Assembly: GCA_043101845.1 (NCBI GenBank)
Contig: JBICHN010000002.1
Span: 868,001 to 932,000 of the forward strand
DNA from: JBICHN01 sp043101845
Lineage (GTDB): Bacteria > Planctomycetota > Phycisphaerae > Phycisphaerales > UBA5793
Length of the DNA stretch: 64,000 bases
Direction: 5' to 3'
The notes beneath the pieces are model-generated. The model was not told where the DNA came from. It ran no database searches and was given only the letters and a program-made list of their open reading frames with translations. How positions within the stretch are numbered: position 1 is the stretch's first letter; each line of letters opens with the position of its first letter. Shown in pieces: positions 17,017 through 27,875 of the stretch. Position numbers and translations under genes: made by a program.

Positions 17017-18924
17017 TCACCGCTCCCGCGCCGACGGCGCGAGCGTACGCCCGACCCCGACGAGACCATCACGCGTGAAGTGCATCTCCGTGATCGAGCC
17101 GCCGATGTAGCGGAGCAGCTCGTCGACCGACGGAATCATGTCCTCGTCGTACCACTCCGGCGTCGCGACCATGTCGTCGAGCTCTTCTTCGGTGTAGTCG
17201 ATCTCGAACTGGTCGAACATCTCCCGCATCTCGTTCTTCTGCAGCTCCGGATCGAGCGAAGACTTGAGCTCGTACACGATCGACTCGACCATCTGCCGCG
17301 CCGGCTGAAATCCGTACATCACCGCTTCGCCCGGAAGCAGCGCCGCCGCCTCATCGAACGCCGCCTCGTCGGCGAGTCCCGGCGTGTCCGGATCGGCGCG
17401 GAGCGCCTGCTCGACGCCGCCCGTCCCGCCGATGAAGACGAACCCCTTACCGAGCCCGATCGAGACCGGCACGAACTCGTTGTCGAACAGACGGAATCCG
17501 GTGAAGTCGCGCGCCGTCCATCCCGTCATCGCCGCGAACTGGTTGATCACATTCTCGACGACGAACACATCCGAGCACTCGATGCCGACGACGGTCTCCG
17601 ACCGCGCCTCGCCGGTCTCCGGATCAATCGATCCCGTGGCCGCGTAGATCGACGGCCCGAGCGTCTCGAAGACGAGTGTCATCGTCTCAGCCGCCTGCGT
17701 CTCGAACATCTGGCTCGCCTGCGGGCCGACCTCTTCCGGCATCGTCTTGAGCACATCGCGGATGAGCGGCACGATCGCCTCGAAGTCGACCTCGAACTGG
17801 TACGCGGCGCTCACCTGCGCGCCGATCCACGACGGCGGTTCGAACGGCGTCGGCGCGCCGACGAGGTTGAACACGCCGTCCGGCTCGCCGTCGATCGTGA
17901 GCGCGAAAAGCGTCTCCATGATCGACACGGCGCCGTCGCCCGGGCGGAACACCATGCCGAACCCTTCGACATCGGCGATCCCGAGCGTATCGAACACGGC
18001 CATCGTCTCATCGAAATCCGTGGGGCCGGCGCCGGCGCCCGTCATGAGGCCGCGCATGAACTCCATCGCCTCATCAGACAGCCCGGCCGCGAGGTAGAAA
18101 TCGTTCGTGCCCCGTCGATCGATCCCCCGCGCGACCTCGAGCGCCCGCGTGAGACGCTCATTCGTCGCTGCGGACGGCAGGTCGATCCCGTCGCGCCGGT
18201 CGAGCGCCTCCTTTACCGCGGCGACCGAGTTCGCGACGATGAGCATGCCCTCGTCGTTCACGAGAAAGATCGACATCGGGTCCGAATCGAGCATGCCCGA
18301 CTCTTCGAACATGCGGATGTCTTCCTCGGTGATCTCGCCGTCCCACCACTCGCGAATCTCGTCGAGCCTCGCTTCGCGATCAATCTCCGGCTCGAAGAGG
18401 CGGAAGATGACGCGGCCTTCGTAGTCGATCTCTTCAACTTCGGGGACTTCATCCTCCTCGTGGGCGTTCTCGATGAGCAGATCGAAGAGTTCGGCGAACG
18501 AATCCGCCGACTCGTCGAACTCCGCGAAGAAGACGAACCCGTTGTCCGTCTCGCTCAGTTCATCCTCGCCCGTCGGCGCGTAGAGCGCGGCGCCGACGAG
18601 GCCGCTCGGCCAGCCGAGCTCTTCGAAATCGAACCCGACTCCGAACTCACTGTCGAACTCCTCGGTCATCTGGTCGAGCAGGTGGCCGAGCACTTCCTGC
18701 ACCTTCTCGCTCGCCATGAACTCGTCGAGCGTCGTCGGCTCGAAGTCCGCGACGAAGTCGCCGAAGTCGTTGCAGCCGATGACGGCCATCGTCGATTCCG
18801 GCGACATCTCGAGCAACCGGTCCTGCGCCTCCATCGTCGTCGGCGAGACGAGCGAGAGACCGAGGACCGTCGCCGTCGAAGCGATTCGCGTCATCGCGCG
18901 GTGAAGAAGCGGGTGAGCGGTCAT
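17017..18924 (-). CDS. Large secreted acidic protein, DUF3352-like
   Basis: A 635-residue exported protein. The ATG at 18924 has AGGAG five bases upstream, and a signal peptide follows (TRIASTATVLGLSLVSPTTMEAQ). The mature protein is strongly acidic with long stretches such as NAHEEDEVPEVEEIDYEGR. Features that recall DUF3352-type proteins are an opening MAVIGCNDFGDF, a central AALYAPTGEDE and repeated lines on evaluating residue-rich barrel halves (FLVNDEGMLIVANSVAAVKE and later FVFIGGTGGVEQAL, two internal similarities suggesting a duplicated domain). The function is unknown. It is convergent with the DUF5658 gene. Confidence 0.75.
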   Translation of the reverse strand: MTAHPLLHRAMTRIASTATVLGLSLVSPTTMEAQDRLLEMSPESTMAVIGCNDFGDFVADFEPTTLDEFMASEKVQEVLGHLLDQMTEEFDSEFGVGFDFEELGWPSGLVGAALYAPTGEDELSETDNGFVFFAEFDESADSFAELFDLLIENAHEEDEVPEVEEIDYEGRVIFRLFEPEIDREARLDEIREWWDGEITEEDIRMFEESGMLDSDPMSIFLVNDEGMLIVANSVAAVKEALDRRDGIDLPSAATNERLTRALEVARGIDRRGTNDFYLAAGLSDEAMEFMRGLMTGAGAGPTDFDETMAVFDTLGIADVEGFGMVFRPGDGAVSIMETLFALTIDGEPDGVFNLVGAPTPFEPPSWIGAQVSAAYQFEVDFEAIVPLIRDVLKTMPEEVGPQASQMFETQAAETMTLVFETLGPSIYAATGSIDPETGEARSETVVGIECSDVFVVENVINQFAAMTGWTARDFTGFRLFDNEFVPVSIGLGKGFVFIGGTGGVEQALRADPDTPGLADEAAFDEAAALLPGEAVMYGFQPARQMVESIVYELKSSLDPELQKNEMREMFDQFEIDYTEEELDDMVATPEWYDEDMIPSVDELLRYIGGSITEMHFTRDGLVGVGRTLAPSARER

Positions 18925-19052
18925 GAGAACTCCTGTCGAGGCGGACAAAAATCGCCGCGGGTGAGATGCGTCTCGCCCCGCGGCCGTTGATCTCCCTGAA
19001 CCGGGCGGACGGCGACCCGTCCACCGTGTGTCTTTCCTACCCGCCGAAGCGC

Positions 19053-20051
19053 TCAGCGTTTCGGCTCGTCCCCCGCGCCGGTCGCGTCTTCGAGTTGCGG
19101 CGGGGCGCCCGCCCGCCGGCGGCGCGGCGGCTCGTGGTACACATGACCCGAGTTCGGGTTTTCCTTGTCGTACGCGAACGCGTCGCGGTTCTTGATGAAG
19201 TCGCGCACATAGCGCGCCGGAATCGCGAAGCCGAGCCCCTCGCTGAACATGTAGCCCATGTTCGTCACGCCGATGACCTCGCCGCGCTGGTTGAAGAGCG
19301 GCCCGCCCGAGTTCCCGGGGTTGATCTCCGCGGTCATCTGGATGTACGAGATGCCGTCGAAGTTGCGCTGCGTCGTCGACACCACGCCGTGGCTGAGCGA
19401 CCGCTCGAGCCCCTGCGGGTTGCCGATCGCGAACACTTCCTCGCCGACCTCGAGGTCTTCCTCGGGCTCGATCGGCACATGCGTAAAGGTTTCATCCTCG
19501 AGTGGCTCCGCCTTGAGGAGCGCGAGGTCGAGATGATGGTTCACCGCGACGATGCGCACATCCTCGATCGTCTCGCGCCGGTTCGACCCGTCGGGCTGGC
19601 GGAACCACACGGTGAGTTTGATCTTCGTTTCGCCCTGGATGACATGGGCGTTCGTGACGACATAGCCGTCCGGATGAATGATGAACCCGCTGCCGAGCCC
19701 GGACGGCGTCGAGACCTTGACGACCGCGTCGCCGATCCGCCGCGCGTGCTCCTCGGGCGACCGCTCCGGGGGGTCGTCCGCGACGAAGAAGAGATCGCGC
19801 GCCTGCGCTTCGGCCGACTCGTCCTCCTCCGTCGCCGCGATCGATTCGATCTCGTTGCGCGGCACCTCGAGCACCGTGTATCCGAGGTCGAGCCAGAGCG
19901 TCGTGCTCGTCTGCTTGAGGATCGGCGCATCGATGACGCGCCCGTCCTTGAGCGTGACGACATCGGCGGTCGCGGAAGGGCCGCTGACGATCACGCCGAG
20001 CATGGTCAGCGACGCCGTCACGATCGAAACGGGTCGGAAAAGAAGTCGCAT
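19053..20051 (-). CDS. HtrA/DegP-like trypsin-fold serine protease, no PDZ domain
   Basis: A 332-residue exported protease. The ATG at 20051 has GGAG upstream and a signal peptide (VSIVTASLTMLGVIVSGPSATA). Residues 30-65 (VVTLKDGRVIDAPILKQT, then GYTVLEVPRNEIESI) are a small N-terminal beta domain typical of planctomycete envelope proteins. The catalytic triad of the S1C type is clear: His136 in VVTNAHVI, Asp175 in HHLDLALL and Ser248 in NPGNSGGPL. The C-terminal region after residue 300 is short, proline/arginine-rich and lacks a PDZ domain. It is divergent from the FG-GAP gene, with both starts within 80 bases. Confidence 0.92.
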   Translation of the reverse strand: MRLLFRPVSIVTASLTMLGVIVSGPSATADVVTLKDGRVIDAPILKQTSTTLWLDLGYTVLEVPRNEIESIAATEEDESAEAQARDLFFVADDPPERSPEEHARRIGDAVVKVSTPSGLGSGFIIHPDGYVVTNAHVIQGETKIKLTVWFRQPDGSNRRETIEDVRIVAVNHHLDLALLKAEPLEDETFTHVPIEPEEDLEVGEEVFAIGNPQGLERSLSHGVVSTTQRNFDGISYIQMTAEINPGNSGGPLFNQRGEVIGVTNMGYMFSEGLGFAIPARYVRDFIKNRDAFAYDKENPNSGHVYHEPPRRRRAGAPPQLEDATGAGDEPKR

Positions 20052-20128
20052 GCGGGTCTCCGTGAAGTCGGCTAGAGTGTAGCCAATCCTGCAAACGCCT
20101 GCACGGATCATTCGATACGGAGGATTCC

Positions 20129-22444
20129 ATGGTTCGTTCCGTTCTGACGGCCTCGGCGACGCTCGCGGCCGCGCTCGTCCGCCTCGTCTCGCCCGTCGTG
20201 GCGCAGGACGCCGAACTCGCCGACTACTTCGGCTTCGACCCGATGGAGATCCTCGTCATCGACGATTCGTTCGGCCCGGTGACGATCGCCGATCTGAACG
20301 ACGACGGCCGCAACGATCTCGTCGTCGTGAACAACCGCAAAAGCCGCCTCGAACTGTATTACCAGCGGGCCGAGCGCCCGGACGAGTCCGCATCCGACCT
20401 CAAGGTGAACGAACTCGAGCCGCTCTGGCGCTTCCGCCGCGAGATCGTCACCGTGTCGCACCGCGTCGACGCGGTCGTCGCGCACGACTTCGACGACGAC
20501 GGCCGCATGGATCTCATCTATGGCGGCTCACCCTCCGAGATCATCATGCTCGGGCAGACGCGTCCGGGTGTGTTCAGCGTCGTCGGTCGCCGCCGCGTGC
20601 GCGACCTCTCCGCGAACCGCGACGGAATGCGCATCGTCGATTTCGGCCGGCCCGGCGGGCCGGAGCTCGCGGCCCTCGTCGGCGACGAGATTCACCTCTT
20701 CCCGATCGAGTCCGACGCGCTCGGTCAGCCGCGCATCCTCACCGTCGGCGCGCGGGTGTCCGCGTTCTACGCGAACGACTACACGGGCGACGGCCGCGCC
20801 GACCTGCTCGCCGTGGCGCCCGACGAGCGCACGCCGGCGCGTCTCTGGGTCACAGGCGCCGCGGAATCGACGAGCGGCGCCGCGAGCGCGCAGTACCGCT
20901 TCGAGATGCCGGCGCTCCGCGAACTCGAGCCGCTGCCCTTCGCGGAAGGTCGCGCCGGATTCGCGACGATCGAACGCGCCTCGAAACGCTGGACGCTCTA
21001 CTTCGTCGAAGACGAGTCGGCCGACGACGCCGACCGCGCGCCGATGATCGTCTACGCCTTTCCGAAGACGAGCGGGCCGCAGCGCGATGTCGCCGTCGTC
21101 GATGTCGACGGCGACGGGCGCCTCGATGTGCTCGCGACGGACAGCGGCGCGAATGCGCTGCTCCTCTACCGCCAGCGCCCCGGGCGCGGCCTCGGCGCCG
21201 TCGAGCGCCATCCCTCCCTCGCCGAGCCGACCGTCCTGGCCACCGGGCAGATCGACGATGACCCCGCGGCCGAGGCGTTCGTCCTCAGCGTCGAGGAATC
21301 CGTCGCCGGCCGGAGCGATTTCGCCGACGACGCGTTCACCTTCCCGGCGCCCCTTCCGACGAAGGGCGAACTCGTCACGCTCGAACTCGCCAACCTCGGC
21401 GGCCCGACGGTCGCGATCGTTTCGAAGGACCGCCGCGACTACACGCTCCGCCTCATTCCGCTCGAAGGCGAGCCGGTCGACATCGAACTCGAAGGCATGA
21501 CGAAGAGTCCCGAGTCGATCGTGACCTGGGACGCCGACCAGGACGGGCGCAATGACCTGCTGCTGCTCACGCCGGGCTCGCCGATGACGATGCTCCGCGC
21601 GACCGGCGACGGTTCGCTCGACTTCGAACTGCTCGAAAGCGATGACATGGGGCAATACGGCCTCGTCCAGGCCGCGTCGGCCGCGAACTCGGCGTTCTTC
21701 GATGTCGATGGTGACGGCGCCGCAGAACTGCTCGTCGCCGATCGGAACTTCGTCCGCGCGCTCCGATATGAGCCCGAAGCGCCCGAAGAGGGGGGCAGCG
21801 CCGGGTGGCAGGTCGTCGAGCAGTTCAATGTCGACGATCCGCGCAGCGAACTCACCGCGATCGCCATCGCCGACCGCCGCGCGTTCGTGATGGACAACGC
21901 GAACCGGCGTCTCATCCTCCTCGAACGCGACGCCGAAGGCGACGACGGCGGCTGGCGCGAGACGGACGACCTCGATGTGAGCGGGTTCGATCTCAAGTCC
22001 GTCCACGCGGCCGACTTCACCGGAGACGGCGCGGTCGATGCGCTCGGCGTCGGCGCCGACGGCTTCGCCGTCATCCAGCTCACCGGCGGCGGCCTCACGC
22101 TCCGCGAGTTCGCGAGCTGGCGCAGCGATGAGGAGGACCGGCTCGAGCACGAACTCACCGCCGGCGACCTCAACGGCGACGGCTTCCTCGACCTCGTCGC
22201 GCTCGACGCGGGCGAGCAGATGCTCGAGATCGCGACGATCAGCCGCGCCGGACGCCTGCTCCCGGTCACCGAGTTCGAGATTTACCAGTCGCAACTCTTC
22301 GAAGGGGGCGACTCGCGCGAGTTCGAACCCCGCAACGCCCTCATCGCCGATGTCACCGGCGACGGCGCGAACGACCTCCTCCTCATCGTCCACGACCGCA
22401 TCCTCATCTACCCGCAATCCACCACCCCGAATGTCGGGCGGTAG
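20129..22444 (+). CDS. Secreted FG-GAP/VCBS repeat protein
   Basis: A 771-residue exported protein built of calcium-binding FG-GAP (VCBS) repeats that form an integrin-like propeller. Nine D-x-D-x-D-G loops can be read, among them DLNDDGRNDLVVV, DFDDDGRMDLIY, DYTGDGRADLLAV, DVDGDGRLDVLA, DADQDGRNDLLLL, DVDGDGAAELLVA, DFTGDGAVDALG, DLNGDGFLDLVAL and DVTGDGANDLLLI. A signal peptide (LTASATLAAALVRLVSPVVAQ) precedes them and GGAGG lies six bases before the ATG. There is no transmembrane anchor, so the protein is periplasmic or extracellular. It shares a divergent promoter region with the HtrA-like protease. Confidence 0.9.
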   Translation: MVRSVLTASATLAAALVRLVSPVVAQDAELADYFGFDPMEILVIDDSFGPVTIADLNDDGRNDLVVVNNRKSRLELYYQRAERPDESASDLKVNELEPLWRFRREIVTVSHRVDAVVAHDFDDDGRMDLIYGGSPSEIIMLGQTRPGVFSVVGRRRVRDLSANRDGMRIVDFGRPGGPELAALVGDEIHLFPIESDALGQPRILTVGARVSAFYANDYTGDGRADLLAVAPDERTPARLWVTGAAESTSGAASAQYRFEMPALRELEPLPFAEGRAGFATIERASKRWTLYFVEDESADDADRAPMIVYAFPKTSGPQRDVAVVDVDGDGRLDVLATDSGANALLLYRQRPGRGLGAVERHPSLAEPTVLATGQIDDDPAAEAFVLSVEESVAGRSDFADDAFTFPAPLPTKGELVTLELANLGGPTVAIVSKDRRDYTLRLIPLEGEPVDIELEGMTKSPESIVTWDADQDGRNDLLLLTPGSPMTMLRATGDGSLDFELLESDDMGQYGLVQAASAANSAFFDVDGDGAAELLVADRNFVRALRYEPEAPEEGGSAGWQVVEQFNVDDPRSELTAIAIADRRAFVMDNANRRLILLERDAEGDDGGWRETDDLDVSGFDLKSVHAADFTGDGAVDALGVGADGFAVIQLTGGGLTLREFASWRSDEEDRLEHELTAGDLNGDGFLDLVALDAGEQMLEIATISRAGRLLPVTEFEIYQSQLFEGGDSREFEPRNALIADVTGDGANDLLLIVHDRILIYPQSTTPNVGR

Positions 22445-22476
22445 GGCGCCGGTTCGACGGTCGCCGAACGGTCGCG

Positions 22477-23240
22477 CGGTAGGTTCGGCTATTGCCGAAC
22501 GGTTGGGCGTTCATGGTTCGAAAGGCGTTCGCGTTGAACGGGAAGCCCGTGAATGGTCGTGCGCCCAACCGTCAGGCAATAGCCTGACCTACCGGATTGG
22601 CGACCCGCCGCGCGTGTGCAACAGCCTTCCAGGCCGTGCGAATGGAATGAGGGCGTCCGCGAAGATGTCGGCCGTGGATGACTCGCGCGCCGTCCGCCGC
22701 CCCGCACGGCCGACACGGCCGTGGCACACGAACTGGACGGTTCATCTCAAATCTCAAATCTCAAATCTCAGATTCCAGATCTTCCGCTCCGAGCGCCGTC
22801 CCACCTGTGGCTTCCCCGAACCTCAGCCACAGCCACCCGGAACGGAGCGAACTACGAAGGGTGGCTGTGGTTGGACCGCAGGGAAACCACAGCGAATGAA
22901 ACGACGGCGCCGGGTTCAGTGAAGGCGCACGATCGCCCTGTAGGTTCGGCTCTTGCCGAACGGTTGGGGGTTCGTGGTTCGAAAGGCGCTCGCGTTGAAC
23001 GGGAAGCCCGTGAATGGTCGTGCGCCCAACCGGCAGGCAATAGCCTGACCGACCGGATTGGCGACCCGCCGCGCGTGTGCCACGGCCTTCCAGGCCGTGC
23101 GAATGGAACGAGGGCGTGTTTGACGAGGTCGGCCGTGGATGACTCGCGCGCCGTCCGCCGCCCCGCACGGCCGACACGGCCGTGGCACACAGGGTGGACG
23201 GCTCATCTCAAATCTCAAATCTCAAATCCGGGTCCGAATC
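22477..23240. repeat. Array of REPIN-like doublets of three families
   Basis: No gene lies in 22445-23426. First-family doublets are at 22477-22592 and 22940-23054 (left arm GTAGGTTCGGC with GCCGAACGG, right arm with TCAGGC/GCCTGA stem, inverted). Second-family doublets (ACGGCC/GGCCGT stems) are at 22612-22729 and 23073-23190. A GTGGCTGTGG-family doublet spans 22805-22893. Runs of TCTCAAATC words separate them. The first- and second-family pair is itself duplicated as a roughly 250-bp block. Confidence 0.93.
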
Positions 23241-23426
23241 CCGCTCCACGGCCGTTCCCCATTTTCCACCTCCCGCTTGCGTCAACCCGTCATTCCGCGC
23301 AAACTGGCGCCCACACCGATCGGGCCGCGCAGGGCCGATAAGGCGGCTCCGCGGCGCCTGACCGCGGAATTCACTGGTCCCCGCCGCCCCCGCGCGGCAG
23401 AATACATGCACAGGGAGCGTTCGCCC

Positions 23427-25856
<2,430 letters not shown>

Positions 25857-25914
25857 ATACTTGAGTGATTAACCGACGAGAAGGAAGTCTCGCGATCTGT
25901 AGGTCGAGATAATT

Positions 25915-27300
25915 ATGAGAAGATTTGTTGATATCTCGTGCATGTGGGCGGCTTTAGGCACGGCTCTTGCATTAGGCTTCGGTGGTAGAGCATCTGCACA
26001 GGCGCCACCGACCTATGCAATCATTCGTGCTGCAGATCTGGGTGGGGATACAGCGATTGGTAGAGGGATCAATGAGGCTGGCATAATGGTTGGTCCCACC
26101 AGCCGAGCGGAACTGCCCTGGCCTGCATTTGCCTGGCAGAACGGTCGCCAGCGGCTCCTTCATTCTCCAGTTGATACACGACAAGCGGGAGCGTTTGATA
26201 TCAGCGAGGGATCGGTGATCGTTGGGTACCTAATGGACGACAGTTCTGTTCAACGCGCAGCAGCGTGGGATTGTCCCGGTTCGGTTCAGATCCTCGGCAC
26301 CCTCGGCGGCGATGAATCCACCGCATTCGGCGTAAATGAATTGGGCAGCATCGTGGGGTTCTCCCAATATGAGTCAGGGAATTCGAGCAACCACGCGTTT
26401 CTCTGGCGCAACGGTGTTATGACCGACCTCGGCGACTTCGGCGGCGGATACAGCAAGGCGAACGCAATCAACAATCAGGATGAGGTGGTCGGACGCGCGC
26501 GCCCGGTCAGCGGCAGTGACCGTGCCTTCTTATGGCGTGATGGTGTCATGATTGACCTCGGCGATTTCGGCGGACCCGGTTCGACCGCGATCGACATCAA
26601 TGAGCTCGGCTGGGTCGCAGGGACCGCCGACATCGGCAACGGTCGCGCTCACGCGACGCTCTGGGCCGATGGCCAGATGATCGATCTTCACCAGGCTGGG
26701 ACCTGCGATCAGTCCTGCATATGGGCGATGAACGAGATAGGTGATATGGTCGGGACGGTCGACGACGACTGTGGCGGTGATGAACGAACATTCGTCCTTT
26801 GGATTGATCGGGTGATGTTCGAGCTATCCGACTTTCTCCCTCCAAACCACCGCTGGAACTTTCACAATCCGTTTCTCGCGTTCCCGCAGGACATCAACGA
26901 CGCGCTGCAGATCGTCGGCGCGGGCGGTCGTGGGAGCGACATCGCCGCGTTCCTCATGACGCCCGTGTACCCCGCGTTCGATCTCGAACTCGTCGGCGCG
27001 GCGCAGGCCGGGGCGGTGAACACGATCCGCGCGACGGGGCTCACGCCGGGCGACCGCGTCCACTTCGTCTGGGGCGTCCACGGCGGGGGGACGATCATTC
27101 CCGGCTGCGACCTCCAGCGGGCGGCGCTTCAGATCGAGAACGCCCAGCGGGCCGGCGCCGCGACGGCCGACGCGAGCGGCGTCGCGACCTTCACCGCGTT
27201 CGTCCCCGACGCGGCGCGCGACCTCGGCGAGATCCTCATCCAGGCCGTCGACGCCACGAACTGCGCCGTGAGCCCGTACCTTGTCGTGCGGTTTGAGTAG
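25915..27300 (+). CDS. Secreted HAF-repeat protein with C-terminal cysteine module
   Basis: A 461-residue exported protein. The signal peptide is followed by about six HAF repeats, each of the form HAFLWRNGVMTDLGDFGG with INNQDEVVGRA or INELGWVAGTA. Such repeats are predicted to make a propeller. The C-terminal 100 residues (DLELVGAAQAGAVNTIRATG, PGDRVHFVWGVHGGG, PGCDLQRAALQI and ILIQAVDATNC) form a module also found at the end of the protein at 47835. The 5' two thirds are lower in GC than the neighbourhood, while the last 450 bases return to the usual high GC. The ribosome site is weak. It may be co-transcribed with the 23427 gene, 58 bases upstream. Confidence 0.85.
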   Translation: MRRFVDISCMWAALGTALALGFGGRASAQAPPTYAIIRAADLGGDTAIGRGINEAGIMVGPTSRAELPWPAFAWQNGRQRLLHSPVDTRQAGAFDISEGSVIVGYLMDDSSVQRAAAWDCPGSVQILGTLGGDESTAFGVNELGSIVGFSQYESGNSSNHAFLWRNGVMTDLGDFGGGYSKANAINNQDEVVGRARPVSGSDRAFLWRDGVMIDLGDFGGPGSTAIDINELGWVAGTADIGNGRAHATLWADGQMIDLHQAGTCDQSCIWAMNEIGDMVGTVDDDCGGDERTFVLWIDRVMFELSDFLPPNHRWNFHNPFLAFPQDINDALQIVGAGGRGSDIAAFLMTPVYPAFDLELVGAAQAGAVNTIRATGLTPGDRVHFVWGVHGGGTIIPGCDLQRAALQIENAQRAGAATADASGVATFTAFVPDAARDLGEILIQAVDATNCAVSPYLVVRFE

Positions 27301-27875
27301 GTGTGGATATTGCCAAACGATCGCGTGGTAGGTTCGGCTCTTGCCGAACGGTTGGGCGTGCGTGGTCGAGCGGCGATTCGATCACACACGGCCCCGCGTG
27401 CGCCGAACCGTCAGGCAATAGCCTGACCTACCGACGCGCCATCGGCGTGAAGCGCCGCTCGACTTCTCAGGTTTTACCCCCACCCGGCCTCCCCCTCGGA
27501 GGGGGAGGAGTTCTATCTTCAGCTTCGCTGAAGCCGATCAACTCCCCTCCCTCCGAGAGAGGGGCCGGGGGAGGGTGAAGCGCACTGCGTCATCCGGCGC
27601 CACCCGCGAAGCGGCGCATGATGCGGGCGACTCGTCAATCGGACGGCATTCGTGCCGATCGAACCACCTGCATGAGATCGCGCGCCCAACCGTCAGGCAA
27701 CAGCCTGACCTACCGGAATGATTTGAAATCTCAGATTTGAAATCTCAAATCTTCCGGCCCGAGCGCCGTCCCACCTGTGGCTTCCCCGAACCTCAGCCAC
27801 AGCCACCCGGAATTGAGCCCGGACTCATCTAAAGCTCAAATCTCAAATCTCAAATCTGAGATCTTGAATCTCCGA
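27301..27875. repeat. Repeat-only spacer between HAF gene and hslU
   Basis: Holds a first-family REPIN-like doublet at 27327-27432, then a long GC-rich imperfect hairpin at about 27480-27580 (CCTCCCCCTCGGAGGGGGAG on one side, CTCCCCTCCCTCCGAGAGAG on the other) and single arms at 27683-27715. Last come TTTGAAATCTC words and a GTGGCTTCCCC arm at 27720-27870. No gene is seen. Confidence 0.85.

Noticed and set aside
20528..22417. A 629-codon open frame antisense to the FG-GAP gene
   Set aside because: The plus-strand frame has nine calcium-binding repeats; the antisense frame is a by-product of codon bias.
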